NCBI GenBank assembly: GCA_023953615.1
Contig: JAMLJH010000001.1
Span: 537,360 to 601,359, forward strand
Direction: 5' to 3'
DNA from: Verrucomicrobiia bacterium
GTDB lineage: Bacteria; Verrucomicrobiota; Verrucomicrobiia; Limisphaerales; JADLHS01
DNA length: 64,000 bases
A program made the position numbers and the translations under genes. Every line of letters starts with the position of its first letter. Positions within the stretch are counted from its first letter, which is position 1. Below are positions 1 through 9,959 of the stretch, in pieces. Under the pieces are notes generated by a model. That model made no database searches, had not been told where the DNA came from, and worked only from the letters and a program-made list of their open reading frames with translations.

Positions 1-2363
1 ACGCGAACCCGATACAGTCCCCCGGCTGCGATCAGCACCAGCGCCGCCACGCTCAAACGGAACCACCACGTCTGCCAGAAGTGCGGCAGAATCTCCAGGA
101 GCAGGCGCGCGCCATCCACCGCCCACACGCCGTCATTATTGCTGGCCAGCACTTCAAACTCGTAGCGGCCCGGCGGCAGGACATCGAAGTAAGCAATCCG
201 TTGGTGGCCCGCCTCGATCCATTGCGGGTCCAGTTTGGCCACCCGATAGCGAAACTCATTTTTCTCCGCCGCCTGCAAACTGAGCGCGGTAAAATGGATT
301 CCCAAACGCCCCCGTCCCGGCGGCACTCGCACCACCTCGCGGCCATTCCGCGGCTCCGCCGCGCGCGGCACCACCTGCTGGTCACGCACGACTTCCTCAA
401 TCACCACCCGGGGCGGCAACGGATTTAATTTAATTCCTGGCTCGACGATTAACGCCCCGCGAATGGTGGCAAACCACAGCCGACCATCAGTCCCCTTCCA
501 CCCCGAAGGCTGGGCCACCCCGTTGCACTGCGCGGTCGCCAGGCCGTCCTCCGGGCCGAACACGGTACAGTTCAACTGTCGGTTTTGTGCCGACGCGAGA
601 TTGTCAAATTGCCAGCGGCTGATTCGGAAAATCCCGCGCAAACCGCTCATCCAAAAATTGCCCGCCTCATCTTCCAAAATCTCGAACACCTCATCACTCG
701 CCAGCCCCTCGCGAAGCCCATAAGTAACCACGCTTCCATCACGCCAACGGCTCACTCCCACCCCGCGAATGCTGATCCACAGATTGGTTTCCGCATCCTC
801 GTACAACGTGTTGACGTAACCAGCGGGCACCTCGGGCGCGGACACAAATTGCCCCGTCGCATCATCATCGGTGAAACACAGGCCCGCCTCCGTGCCGATC
901 CACAGCCGTCCCGAGCGGCTCTCACAAATCGCCGTGATGTTGCTGCCCACCAGGCCGTTCGTCATGGTGTAGGTGTCCATTTGATTGGCGCGTTGGGCGT
1001 TCAAACCACGCGCGGTGCCCACCCAGGTGGTTCCGCGACGATCCTCGTAGATCACCCGCACCGGTGCGGGAATCAGCTCGGAGTTCTGCGTGAACACATT
1101 GGTCAATGCCGCAGTCAGTTGGTTTACGCCTCCAGGAGCGTCCATTCCCACCATCAGGCTGCCGTCGCGTTTGGGCCACAAGGACAAAACCATGTCATGC
1201 GTTAATCCACTGGTTTCGTTCACCACCGTGAACTGGCCATCGCGCCAACGGTTCACGCCTCCGCCCCAGGTGCCGAACCACAGGTCGCCCGCGCGATCCT
1301 CACAAACGGACGTGACGTTGTTGTAGCTCAAGCCGTCCTGCGTGGTTAAGGAGACAAACCGGGTCGGCGTCAGCCGGTACAAGCCATCCCGTCCGCCCAC
1401 CCAAAGATTCCGCTCCTGATCCTCGAAAATAGTGTTCACCATGTCGTTGATGCCCATTTTGTTTCGCGCCCACGGCAACACGGCGCCATTGACCCGCCGC
1501 AATAATCCGCCATACGAGCCTACCCACAATTGGCCCAGGCGATCCTCGCGGACGGCAGTGGTAATCTTCTCGGGCAATGACTGGTGCTCGACAAAATTGG
1601 TGCGATGACCTGCGGCCAGGCAAGACAACCCATCCGTGGCGCCCAACCAAAGTTGTCCGGCCCGATCCAGCCACGCCGCTTTCAAAATGCCGCGCATCGG
1701 CCCCAGACCAAAGTTTTCCGCACTAACCACACCCTGGGAATTAATGCTGGCCAGCCCCGTCACCGTGGCGACCCGTAAAATCCCATCCGGCCCCTCGGCC
1801 AGGGCTTTGACCGAATTATTGCGCAAGGGCCAGGCCGCCGACATGGAGGTGAACCGGCCATCGCGAAAATAAGTCAAACCGGTTTCACTGCCGATCCATA
1901 GCGTGCCGTCACTGGCTTCAAACAAGCATTGCACCTGATTATCCGCCAGTCCGTTGGTTTGGGTAAATGACTGCGGGTGATCCGCCGCCAGCCGCGTCAA
2001 CCCGCGCGCCTCGCCCGCCACCCACAACGCGCCATCGCGGGTTACGCACAAAGCCGTGATGGAGGCCTGTTCAAGATGAGAGATTTCCATCTCCGCCGTG
2101 GAGGTAAAGCGGACGCCATCGAAACGGCGTAAACCGCCCCGTGTTCCCACCCAGAGATAACTGTCCGGAGTTTGCGCCAGGGCGGTAACGGTATTCTGAG
2201 GCAGGCCCTCATCCGTCTGCCAGACGCGCAAGTCGTAATGCGCCGGCAATCCGGGAGCGGCCAGCACCCGACTCAACGTCCAGCCAATCAATCCCGCCCC
2301 GCCGCAAAAATGCCGGATGAAACGGCAACAACGAGCGGCAGTGCTAATGCGGGCCAACGACAT
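1..2363 (-). CDS. Two-component regulator propeller sensor, 3' end outside window
   Basis: Read from an ATG at 2363, this frame stays open to the window edge (787 codons), so it is a gene cut at its C-terminus. After a short N-terminal hydrophobic stretch it gives WQTDEGLPQNTV, then many repeats of the type 'LWVGTRGGLRRFDG', 'LWIGSETGLTYFRDG' and 'IYEDRRGTTWV'. These are classic Reg_prop beta-propeller blades. Near the window edge it reads PFWQTWWFRLSVAALVL followed by more hydrophobic residues, the usual junction between the Y_Y_Y domain and the transmembrane helix of this family. The frame was sampled at about 1910, 1052 and 59 and is consistent. Family knowledge: a periplasmic sensor followed by a cytoplasmic output, commonly a histidine kinase, which cannot be seen here. 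Divergent from the secreted-protein gene at 2579, with about 215 bp of AT-richer leader between them. Confidence 0.88.
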   Translation of the reverse strand, partial: MSLARISTAARCCRFIRHFCGGAGLIGWTLSRVLAAPGLPAHYDLRVWQTDEGLPQNTVTALAQTPDSYLWVGTRGGLRRFDGVRFTSTAEMEISHLEQASITALCVTRDGALWVAGEARGLTRLAADHPQSFTQTNGLADNQVQCLFEASDGTLWIGSETGLTYFRDGRFTSMSAAWPLRNNSVKALAEGPDGILRVATVTGLASINSQGVVSAENFGLGPMRGILKAAWLDRAGQLWLGATDGLSCLAAGHRTNFVEHQSLPEKITTAVREDRLGQLWVGSYGGLLRRVNGAVLPWARNKMGINDMVNTIFEDQERNLWVGGRDGLYRLTPTRFVSLTTQDGLSYNNVTSVCEDRAGDLWFGTWGGGVNRWRDGQFTVVNETSGLTHDMVLSLWPKRDGSLMVGMDAPGGVNQLTAALTNVFTQNSELIPAPVRVIYEDRRGTTWVGTARGLNAQRANQMDTYTMTNGLVGSNITAICESRSGRLWIGTEAGLCFTDDDATGQFVSAPEVPAGYVNTLYEDAETNLWISIRGVGVSRWRDGSVVTYGLREGLASDEVFEILEDEAGNFWMSGLRGIFRISRWQFDNLASAQNRQLNCTVFGPEDGLATAQCNGVAQPSGWKGTDGRLWFATIRGALIVEPGIKLNPLPPRVVIEEVVRDQQVVPRAAEPRNGREVVRVPPGRGRLGIHFTALSLQAAEKNEFRYRVAKLDPQWIEAGHQRIAYFDVLPPGRYEFEVLASNNDGVWAVDGARLLLEILPHFWQTWWFRLSVAALVLIAAGGLYRVR

Positions 2364-2578
2364 AATGACGAATAAACCTACTGATTATGTCCGCTGAGAC
2401 AAAGCATTGTTACATGAATATGTCTGGCGCAGTCATTGAAAATACTTTTGCTGACCGTATAGACTGCGAGGAACAAATTGTTAAACCAAGCTTTATGCCA
2501 AAAACCCGCGTATGCAAAGAGAGATGCTTTAATCAGAACCCCGTCAGCAAAATCAAATCCACACCAGGAAGAAACAAT

Positions 2579-4669
2579 ATGAAGAAAGCCATACTTACCA
2601 CTTCTGTAATCGCGCTCATTTCAGGCTATGCGCTGGCGGATGTGGTTTACATCACATCCAGACCCAATCCGGAAGGTGCCGGCGCTCAAAGCGACGGCAC
2701 CTATGTCGAGTACGTCATTCCCTTTGGGGATTACGGAGCCAAGGGAACAGCGCCGGGGCGTCCTTCGACCTCTACGGCAACGCGATGCTACATCGGTGGT
2801 GCTATCATTGACGATCCTGAAGCCGGCGCGGATCTGATGCCGACTCTGGGCACTGCCGGAGGCACATATGAAATCAGCTATAACTTTAATAGCACGGCGG
2901 GGAATACCACGACTGACGCCGTATTCTCAGTCAGCGCCGATTATGCGACGCTGTCATTTGATGAAACCGATAAATTCCAAAGACAATTTGGGAGCCCGGC
3001 GAATGTTTGGCAACACATGGGCTATCTCACCAACGACGTGGGTAGCGCCAATCCGGTTATTAAATTCCGCTACAAAAGTGGCAGGATCACCGCGACTGAT
3101 GGCAATCGCATGATTTTCGATGCGTGGCGGTTCACTCTCGTCGAACCTTGCCTTTCCGTTCCCCTGGCTACCGTGATCGGTCCAGTGGGTGCGAGCTCCA
3201 CCGAAGTAACGGTTTCGGGAATAAATGAAGCCGCCACCACCATCAAAGTGTATCAAGACAACGGCAGTGGCTTGGTTTTGATCGGTCAAAAGACGTCAAG
3301 CATTACGGCCGGCAACAACGCCGTAGCAGTATCCGGCTTGGTGAAAGGTGCTCGCGTTGTCGCGACGCAAACAGTGGGTGAACTGGAAGGTTGTCTCCCC
3401 GGGTCTAACACCGGACTTCTGGTGGGAGGCGGTGCCAATCCCAGTATTCGTATCGGACTTAGCATCCGCGAAACCACGAGCGAAGGTCCGATTGGCGACC
3501 CTGGAATTTCCACCAGCGCCAACCTACATTTCCTTGGCGCAACCGAGATAAGTGGTGGCGCCCCAATTAACGCACCGGTTATTTACCCGAGCAACGATTG
3601 GCAAACCGTGACGTTCGATCGTGGCAGTGGCGCTACCGTCGGTGATGCGACTGGTCTCGTAGCCAGCACGACTTCCGAATCAGGATACAATCCGACCGAT
3701 ATCGTGGAACTCCAAGTCTATGCCTATCGCACCCTGCCCAACGGCAACATCATTTACTCCGAAACTCCGGCGCAGTCGGACGTGGTGACCAGCAATGATG
3801 TGTTTGCGGTCAATTGGGCTTGGAATGCGGTGCCCGGTGCGGACGGATACCGTCTGTTGCGCAGCTACTGGTACGGTGGCTTTTACGAATACGTGGACGT
3901 CACGGATACTCAATACCATGATCAAAATAGCAACTGGATCTATGATCCCAATGAAACGGTGGACACCATCGCCATCAAGACCGCGCAGGCGGGCGCCTCA
4001 ATTCAATGGAATCCGACCGCGTCCAACACCAACAACCTGCCCGGTGATTGGGGAATTTTGGAAGCGATTGCTTTTGTGATTGACGATCCGGACAATACCG
4101 GACCGTTTGATCTCTACATTGATAACTTCAAAAATGGCGACACCGTATTCCAGACGTTTGAAACCGCGCCCTCCGGTTCGATAGATTACGGTTTCCGGGT
4201 GCCGGGATTTTCAGGCAGCACGTCGGCCAATATCATGACCGCGCCTAACATTGGCCGGGTTTCCAACCTCGCTGCCGATACCGGAACAAAATCATTCCGC
4301 GTCAGTTTTCAGTGGCTGGGTGGTAAGGACAACGCCTGGCTGCGGTTCACCACCTCCGGAGTCAACAACCCGCAAGTGAATCTCAATGAGCCGATTTCTT
4401 TCCGGCTCTTGATGCAACCGGTCGGCGCCACGCCGCCCACTCCGCCGGCAGCGCCCGAGTTGAGCATCACCAAAACGGACGCCGGCGTCGTCTTGAACTG
4501 GGAAGGCGGCCACCGTTTACAGTCGGCCACCACCGCCAACGGACCGTATGTCAACGTCCCTCAGAATAATAGCCCCAATGTTTGGACGAATATCACCAGC
4601 GGCGCGTTCTTGGGGCCTTGGACGAATAGCTACACGGAGCCAGCCCGGTTCTTCCGCTTGGCGGATTGA
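2579..4669 (+). CDS. Secreted protein with Verrucomicrobia-type C-terminal domain
   Basis: About 696 aa. An in-frame ATG exists at 2387, but the ATG at 2579 is preferred: it follows an AGGAAG Shine-Dalgarno-like stretch and begins MKKAILTTSVIALISGYALA, a good Sec signal peptide. The mature protein is rich in Thr, Ser, Asn and Gly with no Cys cluster or catalytic motif that I recognise. Around residues 390-450 it has a fibronectin-like or carbohydrate-binding feel (AWNAVPGADGYRLLRSY). The C-terminus reads LNWEGGHRLQSATTANGPY and ends ARFFRLAD, a tail seen on many extracellular proteins of Verrucomicrobiota. Function unknown; likely extracellular or surface-exposed. It is followed by a strong terminator, so probably monocistronic. 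Confidence 0.82.
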   Translation: MKKAILTTSVIALISGYALADVVYITSRPNPEGAGAQSDGTYVEYVIPFGDYGAKGTAPGRPSTSTATRCYIGGAIIDDPEAGADLMPTLGTAGGTYEISYNFNSTAGNTTTDAVFSVSADYATLSFDETDKFQRQFGSPANVWQHMGYLTNDVGSANPVIKFRYKSGRITATDGNRMIFDAWRFTLVEPCLSVPLATVIGPVGASSTEVTVSGINEAATTIKVYQDNGSGLVLIGQKTSSITAGNNAVAVSGLVKGARVVATQTVGELEGCLPGSNTGLLVGGGANPSIRIGLSIRETTSEGPIGDPGISTSANLHFLGATEISGGAPINAPVIYPSNDWQTVTFDRGSGATVGDATGLVASTTSESGYNPTDIVELQVYAYRTLPNGNIIYSETPAQSDVVTSNDVFAVNWAWNAVPGADGYRLLRSYWYGGFYEYVDVTDTQYHDQNSNWIYDPNETVDTIAIKTAQAGASIQWNPTASNTNNLPGDWGILEAIAFVIDDPDNTGPFDLYIDNFKNGDTVFQTFETAPSGSIDYGFRVPGFSGSTSANIMTAPNIGRVSNLAADTGTKSFRVSFQWLGGKDNAWLRFTTSGVNNPQVNLNEPISFRLLMQPVGATPPTPPAAPELSITKTDAGVVLNWEGGHRLQSATTANGPYVNVPQNNSPNVWTNITSGAFLGPWTNSYTEPARFFRLAD

Positions 4670-4692
4670 CGGTCCGGGAATAGAACCTTCAG

Positions 4693-4726
4693 GAAACCGG
4701 GGCCAAATTCGCCCCGGTTTCTTTTT
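4693..4726 (+). terminator. Rho-independent terminator
   Basis: A perfect 11-bp stem (4693-4703 with 4711-4721, sequence GAAACCGGGGC and its complement) with a 7-nt loop is followed by five T at 4722-4726. It lies 24 bp after the stop of the secreted-protein gene ending at 4669. Confidence 0.9.
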
Positions 4727-4871
4727 GACCCTCGAACTCATAACGCCGCTGCAATCAAATTCGCCCTGACCAGAAACGCCATCGGGATTCCCAATTCAAA
4801 TGATACCGCCCGAGGATTTGAACTTTACCAACCGACGCTGCGGGTTAATGATGAATCACAAGCTGACAATT

Positions 4872-5666
4872 ATGAAACGGCACACGCCAGACCTCTCCAG
4901 TAAACCGTGCGACGGGTGCGTTCCCCCGACGGCAGCTTTGGCGCTCGTTGCGGAGCCGGCGGATAAACCGGACTGTCCGTGGACCCGTCATGCGTTCACT
5001 TTGATCGAACTGCTGGTGGTCATCGCGATCATTGCCATCCTGGCGGCCATGCTGCTGCCCGCGCTTTCCAGCGCCAAGGAAAAGGCCAAGCGCGTGGCGT
5101 GCGTCAGTAATTTGCGCCAGGTCGGATTATCCGTTCACATGTATGGCAATGAATTTCAGCAGAAGCTGCCCAGCGGCCGTGATAACAACGGCGAATGGCA
5201 TTCCATCCGCATCAATCGCGACACCTATACCAACCTGGTTCGTTATACCGGTAATTTTAAAATCATGGATTGCCCGAACTTTACATTCGGCACTCAGACC
5301 CGCTACAGCGGCGACTATGGTTACCTGATTGGTTACAACTATTTGTGCGACGCAAAATTGCCGACATCCAATCTTGCAGACGCCCGCTCCTGGCGGGTTG
5401 CCACCCGACTGACCGATTCGCCAACCAACGCCATCGCCGCCGATGAGAACCACTGGGGCGACACGTTGACCATGGCGCCGCATACCAAATCGGGACCTTA
5501 TCAAGTGAACGGAGCCACCTTCACTCGTGCAGGCCGAACGGCGGTGCAAGCGGGCGCCGCCGGAGGCAACGTACTTTATCTCGACGGTTCGGCACGTTGG
5601 TTGAAACTTCAACAAATGAAAACCAACTACGCCTCCTCTTACGTGCTTTATTACGGCTTGTGGTAA
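4872..5666 (+). CDS. Prepilin-like protein with H-X9-DG-type tail
   Basis: An N-terminal methylation motif, [18 protein letters not shown], directly follows a charged leader, then the usual [16 protein letters not shown] linker and the phrase [17 protein letters not shown]. This is the DUF1559-like pseudopilin family greatly expanded in Verrucomicrobiota and Planctomycetota. The C-terminal [16 protein letters not shown] matches the usual 'H...DG' ending of these proteins. The start is uncertain: in-frame ATGs occur at 4800, 4848, 4851 and 4872, and none has a clear ribosome binding site; 4872 gives the shortest leader (about 41 aa). Family role: exported, processed by prepilin peptidase, substrate unknown. 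It lies 72 bp upstream of a second such gene. Confidence 0.85.
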   Translation: MKRHTPDLSSKPCDGCVPPTAALALVAEPADKPDCPWTRHAFTLIELLVVIAIIAILAAMLLPALSSAKEKAKRVACVSNLRQVGLSVHMYGNEFQQKLPSGRDNNGEWHSIRINRDTYTNLVRYTGNFKIMDCPNFTFGTQTRYSGDYGYLIGYNYLCDAKLPTSNLADARSWRVATRLTDSPTNAIAADENHWGDTLTMAPHTKSGPYQVNGATFTRAGRTAVQAGAAGGNVLYLDGSARWLKLQQMKTNYASSYVLYYGLW

Positions 5667-5738
5667 TCCGACCCGCATCAAGATGTCACGCTTAAACGCG
5701 GACATTTCCCGTTCGCGGGCTATATTGTCGGTGGAATT

Positions 5739-6482
5739 ATGGGCTTACTGCAAAAAACTCCATCACCCGGACCGCGTCGCCGTGCGTTTACGCTGATTGA
5801 ACTCTTGGTGGTGATCGCCATCATCGCCATTCTCGCCGCCATGCTGCTGCCCGCGCTCGCCAAGGCAAAACAGAAAGCGTATCAAGTCAACTGCACCAGC
5901 AATCTCAAGCAGGTTGGTCTGGCCATCGAAATGTACACGATGGATAACAATGACCGGCTGCCAGGCCCGTGCTGGACGGGAATGTTTTTCACCTACCGCG
6001 ATACCGGGGTGAATGGTCCCAACCGCTACAACGGATCGCTGGCGGCGTACATCGCGTCCTATCTGGCCTACCCGCCGCCCGCTACCACGATTACCCGCAC
6101 CGCCGCCGTGGCGATCTGCCCGGCCTCTTTTCGAGCTCTGCCCAAGCTGACGCCGAATCCGCCACTGTATGTTCCGGTCAGTTATTTTTCTTTAAGCACC
6201 GTGACCAACGATCCGGGAGTGGGACTGAACGTCATCACTTTCCCCTTTGGCCGTCCGGAAAATCCACTGGCGGAACCGAAAAAAGCCTCATCCATTCTGC
6301 GACGCTCGGATAACTGGGCGATGACTGATTGCGACAAACAATTGCTGACCAGCGTGGGCATCACCAGCTCCACCTACATGAATTACATTCCTTTGCTGCC
6401 CGTCCATGGCGGCCCTGCCCCGGCCACCCGACAATATCTGTTCTTCGATTGGAGTGTGCGCTCCATGCGCACTCCGAAATAA
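5739..6482 (+). CDS. Prepilin-like protein
   Basis: 247 aa. A short basic leader ([16 protein letters not shown]) runs into [18 protein letters not shown], then [16 protein letters not shown] and [19 protein letters not shown], the standard start of the DUF1559-like prepilin family. The C-terminal region has [20 protein letters not shown], a divergent version of the H-X9-DG tail in which the DG is replaced by DW. Possibly co-transcribed with the prepilin gene ending at 5666. Individual functions in this expanded family are unknown. Confidence 0.88.
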   Translation: MGLLQKTPSPGPRRRAFTLIELLVVIAIIAILAAMLLPALAKAKQKAYQVNCTSNLKQVGLAIEMYTMDNNDRLPGPCWTGMFFTYRDTGVNGPNRYNGSLAAYIASYLAYPPPATTITRTAAVAICPASFRALPKLTPNPPLYVPVSYFSLSTVTNDPGVGLNVITFPFGRPENPLAEPKKASSILRRSDNWAMTDCDKQLLTSVGITSSTYMNYIPLLPVHGGPAPATRQYLFFDWSVRSMRTPK

Positions 6483-6810
6483 CGCCGATCTCGCGCCTCA
6501 ACTGCTTGTGCGTCGCTCACCCTCGCTTGTCGCGGGCAGGCTTCAATCAAAACCACTCGCGCCTTTTGCCAGTTAGCGACGACATGAAAGTCGTCCCTCC
6601 CGGCATAACGACGTTGTCGCCGTGAGCGTGTGCCCGGCCAATAATGTGGCTGCGGCGTCCCGCCGCAGTTTCGACCGAACCGAGTCAAGACGCCTCGTGG
6701 CCTTTAGCTTCAAAACCGGATGTCGTCCGCGAGACGCGGACGACGACCGCCGAGGACGGCGATGCTCCCCCATCCCCCATTCCTCTGCCCATCATCCCTC
6801 TGTCTTCCCA

Positions 6811-6836
6811 TTCGCGTGTTTCGTGTATTTCGCGGT
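6811..6836 (+). repeat. Interspersed 'TTTCGTGTATTTCGCGG' type repeat
   Basis: The words TTCGCGTGTTTCGTGTATTT and CGCGG here match, with small changes, the inverted pair at 39672-39699 and 39737-39764. Such Tyr/Phe-less 'cgaaatacgcgaa' words occur in non-coding DNA of many environmental bacteria; function unknown. Confidence 0.6.
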
Positions 6837-6892
6837 TGTATTTTTCCCTGGGAGGGACTCGTTCCACCGCGTCCTTCATGAGTTAGTCCGGA
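6836..6892 (+). repeat. Interspersed repeat, copy 1
   Basis: This stretch, running from a T-rich start through TGGGAGGG and CGTTCCACCGCGTCCTT to TTAGTCC, is about 80% identical by eye to the reverse complement of 36789-36846. Both copies lie in gaps, and both are accompanied by an ACGACATG(A/G)AAGTCGT hairpin (6578 and 36778). Confidence 0.7.
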
Positions 6893-7050
6893 CGCGCGAA
6901 ACCAATCGCTTCTTCGGATGGCTTTTCCGCTTGGTGGCAACGATGTTCCAGCCCGACGATCCATTGGCACGCATTTACTAAACTTGACGAGACCCTAAGT
7001 AATCCTCACAGTTTATTGGAACATAGACTTCATTTTGGTCTGAATTTTTT

Positions 7051-9939
7051 ATGAGTAACGCAAATCCATTCGACTCCCAGGTCTTTCGCACTTTTGATCC
7101 CGGTACGGGCAAGGAAGGCAATTTCTACTCACTGCCCGCTTTGGAAAAAGCAGGACTCGGCCCGATCTCGCGGCTGCCGGTTTCCATTCGGCTGGTGCTG
7201 GAATCGGTGCTGCGGAATTGTGACGGCACCCGGGTCACTGAAGCCGCCGTCCGCGCGTTGGCCAATTGGAAACCCCAGGCCGAGCGCACGGAAGAAATTC
7301 CGTTCGTCGTGGCGCGCATTGTTCTGCAGGACTTCACCGGCGTGCCGCTGCTGGTTGACTTGGCCGCCATGCGTAGCGCGGTGGCGCACCTCGGCCGAAA
7401 TCCGAAAATTGTCGAACCGTTGGTGCCGGTGGATCTCATCGTGGACCATTCGGTGCAGGTGGACTTTGCGGGAACGCAATTCGCCATGCAGCGGAACCTG
7501 GACCTGGAATTTCATCGTAACCGCGAGCGCTATCAGTTCCTCAAGTGGGGGATGCAGGCGTTTGACACCTTCAAGGTCGTTCCGCCGGGCATCGGCATCA
7601 TCCACCAGGTCAACTTGGAATATCTCGCGAAGGGCGTTTTGAGCGCCAACGGCGTGTATTATCCTGACTCGCTGGTGGGCACCGACTCGCACACAACGAT
7701 GATCAATGGTCTTGGGATTGTCGGCTGGGGAGTGGGCGGGATTGAAGCCGAAGCCGGAATGTTGGGGCAGCCCGTTTATTTCTTAACCCCCGACGTGGTG
7801 GGAGTGCATCTGACCGGCGCGTTGAAGGAAGGCGTAACCGCCACCGATCTGGCGCTCACCATCACGCAACTGATGCGCAAGACCAAGGTCGTCGGCAAAT
7901 TCGTGGAATTCTTCGGCCCGGGCGCGGCCGCCCTGCCCGTGGTGGATCGAGCCACCATTGGCAACATGGCGCCAGAATACGGTGCGACCGTGGGCTTTTT
8001 CCCCATTGACCAGGAATGTCTCAATTATCTGCGGGCGACGGGGCGCACCAATGGCGAATGTAAACTTTACGAAAACTACTATCGCGCCCAAGGGCTGTGG
8101 GGCATGCCCGGGCTTGGTGATATTGACTATTCGCAAGTGGTCGAGTTGGATTTAGGCACCATCACCCCGAGCGTGGCCGGACCGCGCCGGCCGCAGGACC
8201 GGATCGAACTGGCAAATCTGCGGCGTGAATTTTTCGCGGCTTTCCAGCGACCCATTACCGAAAATGGATTTGGCAAAGTCCGAAGCGCCTACGCCACCAC
8301 GGTCACGGTTGCCTCGGATGGAGATTACCATCCGGGCGGCGGCAGCGAGTCGCCCGTGTTGCAACAACAAGCCCTCGCCGCCGGGACTAATCCCGTCACC
8401 GAACGAGAGATGGTTTTGAACCGCCCCTCGCCGGATCTCATTGAAGCCCACGCGCCAGCAATCAAAGCCAAGCTGCACCATGGTTCGGTGGTGATCGCGG
8501 CCATCACGAGTTGCACCAACACGTCGAACCCCAGCGTCATGCTGGCGGCCGGGTTGCTCGCCAAAAATGCGGTTGAGCGCGGCCTTAAAGTTCCGGCGGC
8601 GGTCAAAGCGTCGTTGGCTCCCGGCTCCCGGGTCGTCAGCGATTACCTTAAAAAGACCAATCTGCAGAAGTATCTCAACAAGCTGCGATTCAATGTGGTC
8701 GGCTATGGTTGTACGACGTGCATCGGCAACTCCGGCCCGCTGCATCCGGCCATTGAAGATGCGGTGGTAAAAAATGATCTCGTGGTGGCGGCAGTTTTAT
8801 CGGGGAATCGCAATTTTGAAGCGCGCATCCACCAAAACATCAAGGCCAACTTCCTGATGTCGCCGCCGCTCGTGGTGGCGTTCGCGTTGGCGGGCCGGGT
8901 GGACATTGATCTTAGTTGCGAACCGCTTGGCAAAGACAAGGACGGCAACCCGGTTTACCTCGCCGACATCTGGCCGACGTTGCAAGAAGTGCGCGCAGCG
9001 ATGGAGTCCGTTTTGAAACCGGAGGTCTTCCGAAAACTGTATCGGGATTTTGTCGCTCAAAATCCGAAATGGAACGAAATTTCTTCCCCGACCGGCGACG
9101 TGTACGAATGGGACACCAAATCCACTTACATTCAGGAGCCGCCGTTCTTTGAAGGCTTCACCCTGAATCCCCCCAACATTCAGCCAGTCACCGGCGCACG
9201 GGCCTTGGCGGTGTTCGGCGATAGCGTCACCACGGATCACATTTCACCGGCCGGCTCAATCAAGAAAACAGCTCCGGCGGGCAAGTATCTGACGGGAAAT
9301 GGGGTCGAACAATCCGACTTCAACAGTTACGGTTCGCGGCGCGGAAATGACCGGGTAATGACACGAGGGACTTTCGCCAATGTTCGCATCAAGAATCTGA
9401 TGTGCCCCGGTATCGAAGGCGGCTACACGGTTTATTTCGGTGAGCGTGAAGTGACAGCCCCCGACAAACCGATCCAGGTCGCCGCTGGAAAACCCACGTT
9501 TATTTACGATGCCAGCATGGCCTACAAAGCCGATGGTGTGCCGTTAATCGTTCTAGCCGGGCAGGAATATGGAACCGGCTCCAGCCGTGACTGGGCGGCC
9601 AAGGGCACCAATCTGCTGGGGGTGAAAGTTGTGGTCGCGCAAAGCTTCGAACGCATTCACCGCTCCAACCTCGTCGGCATGGGGGTTCTGCCGCTCCAAT
9701 TCAAGGATGGTGCCACGGTCCAAACCCTCAAACTGGATGGCACGGAACATTACGACGTGATTGGGTTGGGTGAGGAATTGCATCCGCAGCAGGACTTGAC
9801 CTTGAAGATCACCCGCAAGAACGGTGCGGTTGAAACCATTCCCGTCCGTTGCCGGATTGATACGCCCATCGAGGTGGACTATTACCGGCACGGCGGAATT
9901 CTCGCTTACGTCTTGCGCCAATTGCTGGCGAAAGCTTAA
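7051..9939 (+). CDS. acnA: Aconitate hydratase A
   Basis: 962 aa. Converts citrate to isocitrate through cis-aconitate in the TCA cycle; cytoplasmic. The [4Fe-4S] ligands are visible as Cys488 in [15 protein letters not shown] and as Cys554 and Cys557 in [13 protein letters not shown]. The swivel domain carries the substrate-binding [12 protein letters not shown] near residue 850 and [16 protein letters not shown] near 730. Length is slightly above the usual 890-910 aa of the AcnA/IRP1 type; the region around residues 360-440 looks longer than usual. No Shine-Dalgarno sequence is evident before the ATG. dinB follows after 20 bp, so the two may share a transcript. Confidence 0.97.
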   Translation: MSNANPFDSQVFRTFDPGTGKEGNFYSLPALEKAGLGPISRLPVSIRLVLESVLRNCDGTRVTEAAVRALANWKPQAERTEEIPFVVARIVLQDFTGVPLLVDLAAMRSAVAHLGRNPKIVEPLVPVDLIVDHSVQVDFAGTQFAMQRNLDLEFHRNRERYQFLKWGMQAFDTFKVVPPGIGIIHQVNLEYLAKGVLSANGVYYPDSLVGTDSHTTMINGLGIVGWGVGGIEAEAGMLGQPVYFLTPDVVGVHLTGALKEGVTATDLALTITQLMRKTKVVGKFVEFFGPGAAALPVVDRATIGNMAPEYGATVGFFPIDQECLNYLRATGRTNGECKLYENYYRAQGLWGMPGLGDIDYSQVVELDLGTITPSVAGPRRPQDRIELANLRREFFAAFQRPITENGFGKVRSAYATTVTVASDGDYHPGGGSESPVLQQQALAAGTNPVTEREMVLNRPSPDLIEAHAPAIKAKLHHGSVVIAAITSCTNTSNPSVMLAAGLLAKNAVERGLKVPAAVKASLAPGSRVVSDYLKKTNLQKYLNKLRFNVVGYGCTTCIGNSGPLHPAIEDAVVKNDLVVAAVLSGNRNFEARIHQNIKANFLMSPPLVVAFALAGRVDIDLSCEPLGKDKDGNPVYLADIWPTLQEVRAAMESVLKPEVFRKLYRDFVAQNPKWNEISSPTGDVYEWDTKSTYIQEPPFFEGFTLNPPNIQPVTGARALAVFGDSVTTDHISPAGSIKKTAPAGKYLTGNGVEQSDFNSYGSRRGNDRVMTRGTFANVRIKNLMCPGIEGGYTVYFGEREVTAPDKPIQVAAGKPTFIYDASMAYKADGVPLIVLAGQEYGTGSSRDWAAKGTNLLGVKVVVAQSFERIHRSNLVGMGVLPLQFKDGATVQTLKLDGTEHYDVIGLGEELHPQQDLTLKITRKNGAVETIPVRCRIDTPIEVDYYRHGGILAYVLRQLLAKA

Positions 9940-9959
9940 GCGCCGGGCGCGCGACAGGA

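Larger units (their letters stand above)
6483..7050. other. Repeat-rich gap, no gene seen
   Basis: No convincing ORF on either strand. The gap holds a chain of palindromes: an 8-bp stem at 6650-6668 (CTGCGGCG, 3-nt loop), a 10-bp stem at 6722-6744 (GTCGTCCGCG, 3-nt loop), and an ACGACATGAAAGTCGT hairpin near 6578. It also contains interspersed repeats shared with other gaps of the window, entered separately. The last 70 bp are AT-rich and probably carry the acnA promoter; a TTGACG at 6984 could be a -35 box but no good -10 box follows. No clear ribosome binding site precedes acnA. Confidence 0.7.

Noticed and set aside
2387..2578. N-terminal extension of the secreted protein to the ATG at 2387
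   Set aside because: The extension hides the signal peptide; the ATG at 2579 has a ribosome binding site and a proper Sec signal.
6622..6981. 119-codon ORF in the gap before acnA
   Set aside because: It runs through palindromes and interspersed repeats shared with other gaps, so it is non-coding.
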